From: Syntrophus aciditrophicus
GTDB lineage: Bacteria > Desulfobacterota > Syntrophia > Syntrophales > UBA5619
Direction: 5' to 3'
Length of the DNA: 51,080 bases
Assembly (NCBI GenBank): GCA_020726025.1
Contig: DYTH01000006.1
Span: forward strand, 1-51,080
The stretch's first letter is position 1; each line of letters starts with the position of its first letter. A program made the translations under genes and the position numbers. The notes under the pieces are model-generated. The model was not told the origin of the DNA, ran no database searches, and worked only from the letters and a program-made list of their open reading frames with translations. Below, one piece after another: positions 43,390 through 51,080 of the stretch.

Positions 43390-43938
43390 TTAGTCTTCAT
43401 GGTCGACAACAGATTTTTTTGCCCTGCCCGTTTCAATAAGCTCTCTGGTCCTGGCGGCGGCATCTGCCTCGCGTTTTTCTATTTCGGCCTTCTGCTTGAG
43501 GAAGGCCTGAAATACCGTTGTAGCTGACTGGAATAAGGCGGGATTCTCCTCCTTGACAGTGTAGAGACGATTGGTGTCAAAGAGACGGTCTTCCCCGAAA
43601 TATTCGGAAAAAAGTTTCTTGAACAGTTCCCGGGCGTCCTCTTCTTCTGCCGGCGCCATTTCGAGGAGAAGGCGGAAGTCCTCTCTCCTCGATTTTCGCT
43701 GTTCAGACAGTTGCAAGGCCTGAAAGTTCGCTGCCCCGATACAGGAGGATGCCGAGGGGCACCACTTGGCGCATCCCAGATCCATCCGGTCGTTAAAGAC
43801 CATTTCACCGCACGTTTTGCACTTGCGCCTTACCTCATCACGGAAGAACTCGACAGGGTTTGAACATTTCGGGCAGGGCACATCATGAATGGCATCAAAC
43901 CCCCAGTACTGCGTGTTTTGCCCCGGGCACTTGGACAT
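43390..43938 (-). CDS. zinc-ribbon protein linked to CooC
   Basis: A 182-residue soluble protein of no recognised family. The N-terminal ~70 residues are Cys-rich: CPGQNTQYWGFD with an early Cys, then PCPKC and CKTC forming a zinc-ribbon pair, then GCAKWCPSASSC. The remainder is a charged helix-rich region. A GAGGT site lies before the ATG. It is 44 bp downstream of the cooC-like gene, last in the cassette. A role in metal or cluster delivery for CO dehydrogenase is inferred only from its neighbour. Confidence 0.78.
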   Translation of the reverse strand: MSKCPGQNTQYWGFDAIHDVPCPKCSNPVEFFRDEVRRKCKTCGEMVFNDRMDLGCAKWCPSASSCIGAANFQALQLSEQRKSRREDFRLLLEMAPAEEEDARELFKKLFSEYFGEDRLFDTNRLYTVKEENPALFQSATTVFQAFLKQKAEIEKREADAAARTRELIETGRAKKSVVDHED

Positions 43939-43982
43939 GGCTTACCTCTTTTAAAATCAGCAGTCTTTCATTACGCTTACGT

Positions 43983-44738
43983 TCAAGGTTTCGCTGTGTT
44001 TTTCTTCAGTGTCGCAATAATTTCAGCCGCAACCTTGTCCAGTTCCTCTTTTTCGGCAAGATCAAGCACCGAGGATGACTCAAGCTGTCGCGAGGCGAGG
44101 GAGGGAAGAACCGGAATCGTCGCGGCAAGAGAAGGAAGACCAGGCAGGTCGGGGAGTTTGAAATCAACCGGCGCCCGGTTTATGATAAGGAGCTGTCTGT
44201 CCAGACCAATCTGTCTGGCCAGAACGCTGATCCTGGCCGCGGTCTGCAGTCCTCTCATGCTGGGCTCGCTGACGACGATCAGGCCATCCACGTATTCAAT
44301 CGTTCCCCGTCCCAAGTGTTCCACTCCGGCTTCCAGATCCACGATGATCCACTGATTTTTTTCAACGAAAAGGTGGGCAAGAAGCGCCTTTACCAGTGCG
44401 TTGGGAGAGCAGGCGCAACCGCTTCCCGCGTCGGAGATGGTTCCCATGACCATGAACTTCAAGTTTCCAACCTGTTTCGAAATCTTGTCCGGTAAATCGT
44501 CAACCCTGGGGTTTATCTGGAAAAATCCCTCGCCGACGCGTTCCTGTATCAGTTTTTTGTCCTGGATGAGCGGTGTGGGTATGTCATTTTCCTTGAGCCC
44601 CAGAGCCTGTCCGAGCGACAGGGCTGTATCCGCGTCGAGCAGCATAACCTCTTCCCCCTGCCGGGAAAGATAGTCCCCAAGCCAGACAGTTAACGATGTT
44701 TTTCCCACGCCGCCTTTACCCGCTATCGCAAGCTTCAT
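43983..44738 (-). CDS. cooC: CooC-like nickel-insertion ATPase
   Basis: A 251-residue MinD/Mrp-type P-loop ATPase. It has the deviant Walker A GKGGVGKT at residues 8-15, the switch region LLDADTALSLG, and the CXC motif GSGCACSPN that distinguishes CooC, where it binds a metal at the dimer interface. CooC proteins mature the Ni-Fe-S C-cluster of CO dehydrogenase. A probable CODH catalytic subunit gene enters the window ~6 kb away. AAGGAG precedes the ATG. It is flanked by two Cys-rich small proteins on the same strand. Confidence 0.92.
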   Translation of the reverse strand: MKLAIAGKGGVGKTSLTVWLGDYLSRQGEEVMLLDADTALSLGQALGLKENDIPTPLIQDKKLIQERVGEGFFQINPRVDDLPDKISKQVGNLKFMVMGTISDAGSGCACSPNALVKALLAHLFVEKNQWIIVDLEAGVEHLGRGTIEYVDGLIVVSEPSMRGLQTAARISVLARQIGLDRQLLIINRAPVDFKLPDLPGLPSLAATIPVLPSLASRQLESSSVLDLAEKEELDKVAAEIIATLKKNTAKP

Positions 44739-44778
44739 TTTAGCTCCTTTATTTTTCGTCTTTTGACGGTTTCACATT

Positions 44779-44994
44779 TTATGGTTCCGTGTTTTTTGCG
44801 GCGGCCTTTCGTCTTTCCCGCGACATCTCCCAGATCAAACACTGCGTTCTATACTGGCAGTACAGTTTGGGATCAAGGCAGTTGCAGCAGTAATTGGAGT
44901 TATTGCAATCGCAGCATTCCGCACAGAATCCGGTCTTGTGTTTCATGCAGATGGCAATCGCATCCCGATCCGGATGATTTTTGCATCTTATCAT
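44779..44994 (-). CDS. Cys-rich B-box-like mini-protein
   Basis: A 71-residue protein, about one fifth Cys/His. CKNHPDRDAIAICMKHKTGFCAEC has the CX2H...CX..C layout of a B-box-type zinc finger, followed by CDCNNSNYCCNC and a further YCQYRTQC segment. The ATG at 44994 is preferred; a TTG start at 45000 adds two residues. A G-rich ribosome site lies upstream. It is 40 bp ahead of the cooC-like gene, first in the cassette. Function unknown; metal binding is likely. Confidence 0.72.
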   Translation of the reverse strand: MIRCKNHPDRDAIAICMKHKTGFCAECCDCNNSNYCCNCLDPKLYCQYRTQCLIWEMSRERRKAAAKNTEP

Positions 44995-45331
44995 AAACAA
45001 CGCCCCACGAAAAAAAGCTTTCCATTCAATGCATAATCAAAGAAAAAATACATAATAAATTAAAACTATTAAGACTTTACTTAACTCAAACGGCACTCTC
45101 GATAGCACGATTTACGCTGCCAGTAAACTAAAAATATTTGTCCAGACTTCGGCTGCCGGGTATGTTCACGTTCAAACATGGGTGCAAATTTTATCTTGAC
45201 ACCCAATCAGCACTTTGGTATGCATCAAACCATGCTTATCAAGATGCTGTTTTCGCGCGTGACGGCCAATTTTATCCAACAGAAATCATTTGGTCAAAAA
45301 TAGTGTTGTATTAACTGGTGGAGGTGAAATC
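44995..45331. other. 337-bp divergent region, Cys-rich gene / liv operon
   Basis: AT-rich in its first ~130 bases, with no convincing gene. A candidate plus-strand promoter (45196-45224) leads to the liv operon, and a GGAGG ribosome site stands just before its first ATG. No clear minus-strand promoter for the Cys-rich/cooC cassette was identified. Confidence 0.6.
45196..45224 (+). promoter_or_regulatory. candidate promoter of the liv operon
   Basis: A perfect TTGACA (45196-45201), a 17-base spacer, and TATGCA (45219-45224). The -10 is poor, so activity may depend on a regulator. It would leave a leader of ~100 nt. Confidence 0.45.
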
Positions 45332-46528
45332 ATGAGCAAGAGTTATTACCGTTTGTTTACTGCATTTTTGTTTGTGGTCTTTGTTTTTGCAGGCGTTTCT
45401 CAAGCCCTTGCCGTCAAGGTGGGGATCGTCCTGCCCCTGACGGGCGCAGAGGCCAAGTTTGGCGAGATAGAGAAAAGATCGTTTGAAATGGCGCTGGATG
45501 AAATCAACAAGGCGGGCGGCATAAAGGGTGAAAAGCTTGAACTGGTCATAGAGGATGATACGGGACGACCGGATGTGGGTCGTTCGGTTGTCGAAAAGCT
45601 GATAACGAAAGACAATGTGGTTATGGTAGGCGGCGGTTACAGCAGTTCGGTCACCTATGCCGTGGCCGGCGTCTGCCAGCAGAACAGGATGCCGTTTCTT
45701 GTCAATACCGGAGCCGCCGATAACATCACCTCTTCCAACTGGGACTATGTCTTTCGTCTCAATCCTCCGGTGAGTGAGTACGCGGGCGCGATTCAGTCGC
45801 TTCTGACCGAGGTGATAAAGCCGAAGTCGGTAGCCATTCTCTATGAAAACACTCTGTTTGGCACATCGGGCGCCAAATCATTTGAAAAAACATGCGCCAA
45901 ACTGGGATTGAACGTTGTTCTCAAAGAAGGTTATGAATCGGGGGGGATAGATTTCAAGCCTGTCCTGTCCAAGGTTAAACAGCTCAATCCGGATGTTGTA
46001 TATATGATTTCCTACATCATGGATGCCTCTCTGCTTATGAACCAGGCCAAGGAACTGAAGCTTACGCCCAAGATGTTCATTGGCGGGGCGGCTGGTTTTA
46101 CAATGCCGGAATTCCAGAAGAATTCAGGCGTTGCCTCTGACAAGGTCATTTCCGCGACACTCTGGCATCAGGTGCTCAAATATCCCGGTGCGATGGATTA
46201 TTTCAATAAGTTCAAAGCCAAATACAATGCAGCCACCGAGTACCACGGGGCGGAGGCCTACGCCGCGGCATACGTCATTGCCGATGTTCTGAAACGCGCA
46301 AAATCATACAAGAATGACGACATTAAAGACGCGCTTGCCGCCACGGACATGATGACCGTGTTCGGGCCGGTAAAATTCATTTCCTACGGCGCGATGAAGA
46401 ATCAAAACAAGGTGCCCACCTACGTTGTGCAGTGGATTGACGGGAAGCTTGAACTTGTCTGGCCCGCCAATATCGCGACCAAAAAGTTTGCCTATCCGGT
46501 GGACTGGCTTAAGACCTGGAAATATTAA
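45332..46528 (+). CDS. livK: branched-chain amino-acid-type ABC substrate-binding protein
   Basis: A 398-residue periplasmic binding protein of the LivJ/LivK (type I fold) family. A signal peptide (LFTAFLFVVFVFAGVSQALA) is followed by KVGIVLPLTGAEAKFGE, the DDTGRP segment and GGGYSSSVTYAVAG, which are typical of the family. The ATG at 45332 has GGAGG eight bases upstream. The true ligand (leucine-type, aromatic acid or another organic acid) cannot be read from sequence. It is the first gene of a five-gene operon. A hairpin separates it from the permease genes. Confidence 0.93.
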   Translation: MSKSYYRLFTAFLFVVFVFAGVSQALAVKVGIVLPLTGAEAKFGEIEKRSFEMALDEINKAGGIKGEKLELVIEDDTGRPDVGRSVVEKLITKDNVVMVGGGYSSSVTYAVAGVCQQNRMPFLVNTGAADNITSSNWDYVFRLNPPVSEYAGAIQSLLTEVIKPKSVAILYENTLFGTSGAKSFEKTCAKLGLNVVLKEGYESGGIDFKPVLSKVKQLNPDVVYMISYIMDASLLMNQAKELKLTPKMFIGGAAGFTMPEFQKNSGVASDKVISATLWHQVLKYPGAMDYFNKFKAKYNAATEYHGAEAYAAAYVIADVLKRAKSYKNDDIKDALAATDMMTVFGPVKFISYGAMKNQNKVPTYVVQWIDGKLELVWPANIATKKFAYPVDWLKTWKY

Positions 46529-46551
46529 TGTTTATATCGGATCATGCGGAC

Positions 46552-46597
46552 GTGGAATGGCTGCCCTTGTATCCATATTCGGGTGCAGCCATTCACC
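46552..46597 (+). other. stem-loop between livK and livH
   Basis: GAATGGCTGC (46555-46564) pairs perfectly with GCAGCCATTC (46585-46594), and the stem can be extended by three pairs with one bulged base. No T-run follows. Such structures after a binding-protein gene usually raise its mRNA level over the permease genes. Confidence 0.6.
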
Positions 46598-46657
46598 GTT
46601 TGCCATGATTTAAGTGATACTGACACAGCTTTTATTGCCTGCGGAAAGGAATGCCGG

Positions 46658-47533
46658 ATGGACGTTTTTCTTCAGACACTTGTCGCCGGGGTGCTGATCG
46701 GCGGGGTTTACAGCCTGATCGGAATCGGGATGACTCTGATCATGGGGGTCATGGGGATCATCAACCTTGCCCATGGGCAGTTGATGATGGTAGCCATGTA
46801 CATAACCTTTGTGCTGGCGGAGTTCTTTAAAATCGACCCCTATCTCTCACTGCTTGTCACAATGCCGGCGCTTTTTCTGCTGGGTGCTTTTCTACAGCAG
46901 TACCTTCTCAATCCCCTGATGAAGATTGAGTCCATTCTTCCAGAGAATCAGGTCCTTATGACAGTCGGAATCGGGATGGTGCTGACGGAAATCGCCCGCT
47001 TCCTCTTTTCCTCCGATTACAAGACAGTCAAGACGGTTTACAGTTCGAAGGCCTTTTTTCTTGGGGATATCTCTTTCAATTTCCCGATGTCTGTCGCATT
47101 TCTCATTTCCGTCTTCTTTACGGGTCTGCTCTTCTGGTTTCTCCTGAAAACGGATATTGGCCGCTCCATACGGGCTACCGCGCAGGACAAGGAGGCCGCG
47201 GTGCTCATGGGGGTAAACAGCCAGAGAATAACGGTTATTACTTTCGGAATAGGGTCATCGCTGGTGGCCGCCGCGGGAAGCCTCCTGATTCCGATATTCT
47301 ACCTGTTTCCGGATATTGGCGGGCCGTTTACACTGAAGGCCTTTGTGATAACCATTCTGGGGGGGCTGGGGAGTACAGTCGGGGCTATTCTCGGCGGACT
47401 TGTTCTCGGTATCGCCGAATCCATGGGGGCAACGTACATCGGTATGGGTTATAAAGACATGGTGGGACTTGTCATATTTGTCCTGGTTCTTGTTTTTCTG
47501 CCCGGCGGCTTGAAACGCTTGACAAAGGTGTAG
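46658..47533 (+). CDS. livH: LivH-type ABC permease
   Basis: A 291-residue inner-membrane permease with about eight helices. [26 protein letters not shown] is the family's N-terminal signature and [21 protein letters not shown] the conserved C-terminal one. The start at 46658 is chosen because GGAAAGGA lies upstream and the signature then falls close to the N-terminus. It is separated from livM by three bases. Confidence 0.94.
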   Translation: MDVFLQTLVAGVLIGGVYSLIGIGMTLIMGVMGIINLAHGQLMMVAMYITFVLAEFFKIDPYLSLLVTMPALFLLGAFLQQYLLNPLMKIESILPENQVLMTVGIGMVLTEIARFLFSSDYKTVKTVYSSKAFFLGDISFNFPMSVAFLISVFFTGLLFWFLLKTDIGRSIRATAQDKEAAVLMGVNSQRITVITFGIGSSLVAAAGSLLIPIFYLFPDIGGPFTLKAFVITILGGLGSTVGAILGGLVLGIAESMGATYIGMGYKDMVGLVIFVLVLVFLPGGLKRLTKV

Positions 47534-47536
47534 AAT

Positions 47537-48493
47537 ATGAAAACAAAAAATATCGCCATAACCACCGCCCTTGCCTTTTTCATCATTTTCCCTCTTGCCG
47601 TCCGGTCGGATTATTACCAGCACATCATGATCATTGCCCTGATGTGGGTGCTGATCGGTTCATCCTGGAATCTGCTTGCCGGTTACACGGGGCAGGTCTC
47701 TTTTGGACACGCCATATTTTTTGGCGTGGGCGCCTATACCGCCGGATTATTTGCGACAAAACTGGGGATATCGGCATGGTGGGGTATGATCGGGGGAGGG
47801 CTTGCCGCCATGCTCGTCGGTCTTTTTGTCGGCTGGGTCTGTTTTCGGCTCCGGGGACCCTACTTTGCCCTGGCCACCCTTGCCGGTGGAGAAATTTTCC
47901 GGCTTATCGCCACCAACTGGGAGAGCCTGACAGAGGGGATGGTTGGAATCCTTCTGATACAGACGTTCCGGAGTAAGCTGCCGTATTATTACATAGTGCT
48001 TGGATTGGCCGGGTTGTGCATCCTGACCATCCATCTCGTGATGAAATCAAAAATCGGGTATTACTTCGTTTCCATCCGGGAAGATCAGGACGCGGCGGAA
48101 TCGCTGGGAATCAATACGACTCTCTACAAAAATATTTCATTGCTGATAAGCTCCTTTTTTACAGGCATTGCGGGGGCTTTTTATATGAACTATATGGCCT
48201 TCATAGACCCGCATATCGTCTTTTCCCTCCATTACATCTCCATTATGGCAATACTCGTCGGTATTGTGGGGGGGGTTGCCACGATCATGGGACCGGCTGT
48301 CGGGGCGTTTATCATGGTTGGTTTGCAGGAGACCTTCAGAAGCGCTTTTTTTGGTTTGGCCCCGCGCTGGACAAGTGAAGCGCATGCCCTCGTTTTCGGG
48401 TTGCTGGTAATTTTTGTTATCATGTTTCTTGCTAACGGCGTTGTCGGAGACTGGGCGAAAATTAAACGGAAAGTCTTCAGAATCAAGGCCTGA
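47537..48493 (+). CDS. livM: LivM-type ABC permease
   Basis: A 318-residue polytopic permease, partner of LivH. The motif WNLLAGYTGQVSFGHAIFFG and the later GAVGGVAT-like segment GIVGGVATIMGPAVGA are diagnostic. About nine helices are predicted. It follows livH directly and precedes livG by 28 bases. Confidence 0.94.
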   Translation: MKTKNIAITTALAFFIIFPLAVRSDYYQHIMIIALMWVLIGSSWNLLAGYTGQVSFGHAIFFGVGAYTAGLFATKLGISAWWGMIGGGLAAMLVGLFVGWVCFRLRGPYFALATLAGGEIFRLIATNWESLTEGMVGILLIQTFRSKLPYYYIVLGLAGLCILTIHLVMKSKIGYYFVSIREDQDAAESLGINTTLYKNISLLISSFFTGIAGAFYMNYMAFIDPHIVFSLHYISIMAILVGIVGGVATIMGPAVGAFIMVGLQETFRSAFFGLAPRWTSEAHALVFGLLVIFVIMFLANGVVGDWAKIKRKVFRIKA

Positions 48494-48521
48494 AGATCTA
48501 TCATTGTCACGGGAGCTTACG

Positions 48522-49247
48522 ATGGCTTTGCTCGAGTTGAAAAATCTCACGAAGAGCTTTGGGGGACTCAGGGCGGTTGACGACGTCAGCCTGAGCGTTG
48601 AAAAAGGTGAAATATTTGGATTGATAGGACCTAACGGCTCCGGGAAGACGACTATCTTCAACTGCATAAGCAGCTTCTACCCGATAACATCGGGAGACGT
48701 CGTTTTCAATGGGAGCAGTATCAAGGGACTGAAAACCCACAAGATATGCAAGCTTGGAGTGGGCCGCACATTCCAGGTGGTGAAGCCGCTGTCGCGGATG
48801 ACCGTGCTTGAAAATATAACTGCCGCGGCCTTCAGCAGGGTTAATACCATCAATGATGCAAAGGATGCGGCCCTGCAGATTCTGGAGTTTACCCATTTGG
48901 TGGATCACAAAGACAAGCTTGCCAGGAGCTTGCCAATCGGTGGAAGAAAACGGCTGGAGATTGCCCGTGCGCTTGCCACCAGGCCGCAACTGCTTCTCCT
49001 CGACGAGACGGCGGCAGGCCTGACCCCTTCCGAGCTGGATGAGGCAATCCTGCTGATCAACAAGATACGGGAAAGCGGGATCACAATTCTTATCGTGGAG
49101 CATATCATGAAGGTCATCATGACCATTTCGGATCGTATCCACGCGATCAATTTCGGGCGCAGCATTGCCGAGGGAACACCCCGCGAGGTTGCAAACAACC
49201 CCGAAGTCATCAAAGCATATCTGGGAGATTCCTATGCTCAAGGTTAA
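48522..49247 (+). CDS. livG: LivG-type ABC ATPase
   Basis: A 241-residue ATP-binding subunit. Walker A is GPNGSGKT, the ABC signature region reads LPIGGRKRLEIARAL, typical of LivG rather than LSGGQ, and Walker B is LLLLDETAAGLTP, with Thr where Pro is commoner. GGGAG lies before the ATG at 48522. It overlaps livF by 14 bases. Confidence 0.94.
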   Translation: MALLELKNLTKSFGGLRAVDDVSLSVEKGEIFGLIGPNGSGKTTIFNCISSFYPITSGDVVFNGSSIKGLKTHKICKLGVGRTFQVVKPLSRMTVLENITAAAFSRVNTINDAKDAALQILEFTHLVDHKDKLARSLPIGGRKRLEIARALATRPQLLLLDETAAGLTPSELDEAILLINKIRESGITILIVEHIMKVIMTISDRIHAINFGRSIAEGTPREVANNPEVIKAYLGDSYAQG

Positions 49248-49938
49248 AGGGCTGAATGTCGGTTATGGTGATTTGCAGGTTCTCTGGGATGTGAACTTTG
49301 AAGTCAATGAGGGAGAGATCGTTGTTCTGGTCGGCGCCAATGGTGCGGGTAAATCCACCACGATCAAAACAATTTCAGCGCTGGTCAAACCGATTTCAGG
49401 GACTATTGAATTTGATGGAGTAAGGATAGACACGCTCGATCCCTATCGCATTATCGATTACGGTATCGTTCATGTACCTGAAGGAAGACGTCTTTTCCCG
49501 ACAATGAATGTCGAGGAGAACCTGCTCATGGGCGCCCTTAAAGGCGAGGCGAAGGCGAAGCGGGCCGGTACGCTGGGGGAGGTTTACGATATTTTCCCGA
49601 GGCTCAAGGAGCGCAGGAAACAGATGGCGGGAACCATGTCCGGTGGGGAGCAGCAGATGCTTGCCGTCGGGCGCGGTCTCATGTCGCTTCCCAGGTTTAT
49701 GATGTTTGATGAGCCATCCCTGGGGCTGGCGCCGATTCTTGTTCAGGAAATATTCACGATTGTAAAAAACATCAACGACAAGAAGGTGACGATTCTGCTG
49801 GTGGAACAGAATGTCAACCAGACGCTGGCGCTGTGCGACAGGGCCTACGCGCTGGAAAACGGAAGGATCGTCATGCAGGGGACCGGTACGGAACTTTTGA
49901 ATGATCAGACATTCAAGGAGTGCTTTCTCGGCATCTAA
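49234..49938 (+). CDS. livF: LivF-type ABC ATPase
   Basis: A 234-residue ATP-binding subunit. It starts MLKVKGLNVGYGDLQVL, has Walker A GANGAGKST, signature MSGGEQQMLAVGRGLM and Walker B MMFDEPSLGLAP. GGGAG precedes the ATG at 49234, inside the end of livG. It is the last gene of the operon, converging on the peroxiredoxin gene. Confidence 0.95.
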   Translation: MLKVKGLNVGYGDLQVLWDVNFEVNEGEIVVLVGANGAGKSTTIKTISALVKPISGTIEFDGVRIDTLDPYRIIDYGIVHVPEGRRLFPTMNVEENLLMGALKGEAKAKRAGTLGEVYDIFPRLKERRKQMAGTMSGGEQQMLAVGRGLMSLPRFMMFDEPSLGLAPILVQEIFTIVKNINDKKVTILLVEQNVNQTLALCDRAYALENGRIVMQGTGTELLNDQTFKECFLGI

Positions 49939-49992
49939 TCCCTGGATTCACCCCCTCGATTCACCCGAAAGCATCACGCTGCATGTTCATAA

Positions 49993-50044
49993 AAAGGGAG
50001 CAGCGCCCCGCCCCTTGAAAAAACAGCGGTGCAATGCTCCCTTT
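49993..50044. terminator. bidirectional terminator between livF and peroxiredoxin
   Basis: AAAGGGAGCA (49993-50002) pairs perfectly with TGCTCCCTTT (50035-50044), with a second inner stem GCGCC/GGTGC. On the minus strand it ends in TTTTT, good for the peroxiredoxin transcript; on the plus strand the T-run is only three bases. Confidence 0.75.
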
Positions 50045-50066
50045 GTGAATCAATGTCCAGATCTGG

Positions 50067-50780
50067 CTACTGCTTCTGGATCGTACTCAAAACCTTTTCC
50101 TTGTCAAGTTTTCTGGTGCAGAAAAACCAGTCGTAGCATTTCATGTCCTCTTTTCCGTCCATCCGCTCTTTGGCTGTGCCGCAGGAGCCGGCCGGCGGGA
50201 CGATCAGGTCGTCTCCGGGCTGCCAGTCGGCGGGGGTTGCCACTGAAAAGGCGTCGGCCGTCTGCAGGGCGATAACGACCCGGAGCAGCTCGTCAAAATT
50301 GCGTCCCAGACTTAAAGGGTAGTAGATGATGGTTCTGATGATCCCCTTAGGATCGATAACGAAGACCGCACGGACAGCCTTCGTGCTGCTTTCGCCGGGC
50401 TGGATCATTCCGTACTTGTGGGCCACCTCCATCGTGATGTCCTCGATAAGTGGAAACTTCACCTCGACATTCTTCATTCCCCTGTATTCGATTTTATCCT
50501 TGATTGTTCTCAACCAGGCGATGTGGCTGTAGAGACCATCCACAGACAGGCCGACCAGTTTGCAGTTTACCCTGGCGAACTCTTCTTCCCGTGAGGCAAA
50601 GGTCATGAACTCCGAGGTGCATACCGGCGTAAAATCGGCCGGGTGGCTGAAAAGGATGACCCAGCTTCCCGAGTACTGCTCGGGGAAATTGATCTCTCCC
50701 TGGGTTGTCACCGCCTTGAAAGCCGGGGCCTTGTCCCCTATACGGGGCATTGAAACACTCTGCATGCCGTCATTTTCCAC
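50067..50780 (-). CDS. Prx6-like peroxiredoxin
   Basis: A 237-residue thiol peroxidase. The peroxidatic Cys lies in HPADFTPVCTSEF, and the C-terminal arm has CYDWFFC, a CX5C pair like the resolving cysteines of archaeal Prx6-type enzymes, so a two-Cys mechanism is likely. It reduces H2O2 and organic peroxides with thiol electrons. The start is GTG, with AAGGAGA upstream. It is 52 bp downstream of the probable CODH gene on the same strand, suggesting protection of an oxygen-sensitive enzyme. Confidence 0.93.
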   Translation of the reverse strand: MENDGMQSVSMPRIGDKAPAFKAVTTQGEINFPEQYSGSWVILFSHPADFTPVCTSEFMTFASREEEFARVNCKLVGLSVDGLYSHIAWLRTIKDKIEYRGMKNVEVKFPLIEDITMEVAHKYGMIQPGESSTKAVRAVFVIDPKGIIRTIIYYPLSLGRNFDELLRVVIALQTADAFSVATPADWQPGDDLIVPPAGSCGTAKERMDGKEDMKCYDWFFCTRKLDKEKVLSTIQKQ

Positions 50781-50832
50781 TTCTTCATCTCCTTTTTATA
50801 GTTTATTTTGATACTTCTTCCTTTTTAAAGTC

Positions 50833-51080
50833 TTACGCCGCATCCAGATCACGGCGTTTTGCCATGTCGAAGAGCACTCTCTCGCGCGCCTTGTCGATTC
50901 CAAGCGCCGCGCGCTTCTTGTCGATATGCGCGATCATCAAATGGGCAGCCTTGATGGCGTCAGGCTCGAAGCCCCACATCCCCTTCAGGATATCCTCGTA
51001 CTCTTCGAAGAGGAACTTCGTCACCTCCTGGGAGCCCGTCGTCGGCCAGGTCGTACCGAACACCGTGTAAACTCCCGATG
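50833..51080 (-). CDS. cooS: 3' end of probable Ni-CO dehydrogenase catalytic subunit
   Basis: Only the last ~82 residues are in the window; the frame stays open to the edge. The segment ending AAHLMIAHIDKKRAALGI resembles the C-terminus of CooS/AcsA-type carbon monoxide dehydrogenases, which oxidise CO or reduce CO2 at a Ni-Fe-S cluster. The cooC-like gene nearby supports the call. No catalytic ligand lies in the visible part, so the identification is provisional. Confidence 0.6.
   Translation of the reverse strand, partial: SGVYTVFGTTWPTTGSQEVTKFLFEEYEDILKGMWGFEPDAIKAAHLMIAHIDKKRAALGIDKARERVLFDMAKRRDLDAA

Overview
The window looks like chromosomal DNA of an anaerobic Desulfobacterota-type ('deltaproteobacterial') bacterium, perhaps near the Syntrophales; the taxonomy is inferred. 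It rests on a Gram-negative style division/cell-wall cluster with a meso-diaminopimelate-type MurE, large multiheme c-type cytochromes, a CooC-like maturation ATPase with the tail of a probable Ni-CO dehydrogenase, and a branched-chain amino-acid ABC operon. No phage, IS element, integrase, rRNA or CRISPR array was seen.

Layout. (1) 0-8.5 kb, mostly minus strand: a CBM9-like protein, tRNA-Glu(UUC) with a near-consensus promoter, then a run of minus-strand genes (EamA transporter, an unrecognised Cys-tailed protein, exonuclease III, a DUF484/GAF-like protein, a Ski2-like helicase), plus a divergent YitT-family membrane protein and a lipoprotein. (2) 8.5-32 kb, minus strand: ruvX and mltG, then a complete dcw cluster in the order mraZ-rsmH-ftsL-ftsI-murE-murF-mraY-murD-ftsW-murG-murC-murB-ftsQ-ftsA-ftsZ, followed by a radical SAM gene and a UPF0182 gene. 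A 17-bp-spaced promoter and three 10-bp-phased MraZ boxes precede mraZ. No ddl gene lies in the cluster.

(3) 32-43.3 kb is a redox island. On the plus strand are a 19-heme cytochrome fused to a b-type membrane domain, two tandem paralogous sensor kinases whose periplasmic domains carry c-type heme motifs (CXXCH plus CX4CH), a sigma54-type response regulator, and an archaemetzincin overlapping the regulator's stop codon. Convergent to these is a 13-heme membrane-anchored cytochrome containing an EF-hand loop, translationally coupled to a small cytochrome b. The simplest reading is a quinone-linked, multiheme electron-transfer system with its own heme-based two-component control. The target promoters are not evident.

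(4) 43.4-51.1 kb: a three-gene minus-strand cassette (Cys-rich mini-protein, CooC-like ATPase, zinc-ribbon protein), a plus-strand livKHMGF operon, then on the minus strand a Prx6-like peroxiredoxin directly downstream of the 3' end of a probable CODH catalytic subunit cut by the window edge.

Most interesting points: the exact 244-residue periodicity of the 19-heme cytochrome, the twin heme-motif kinases, the promoter-to-terminator unit between them (candidate sRNA or attenuated leader), the EF-hand inside the 13-heme cytochrome, and the unexplained Cys-rich partners of CooC.
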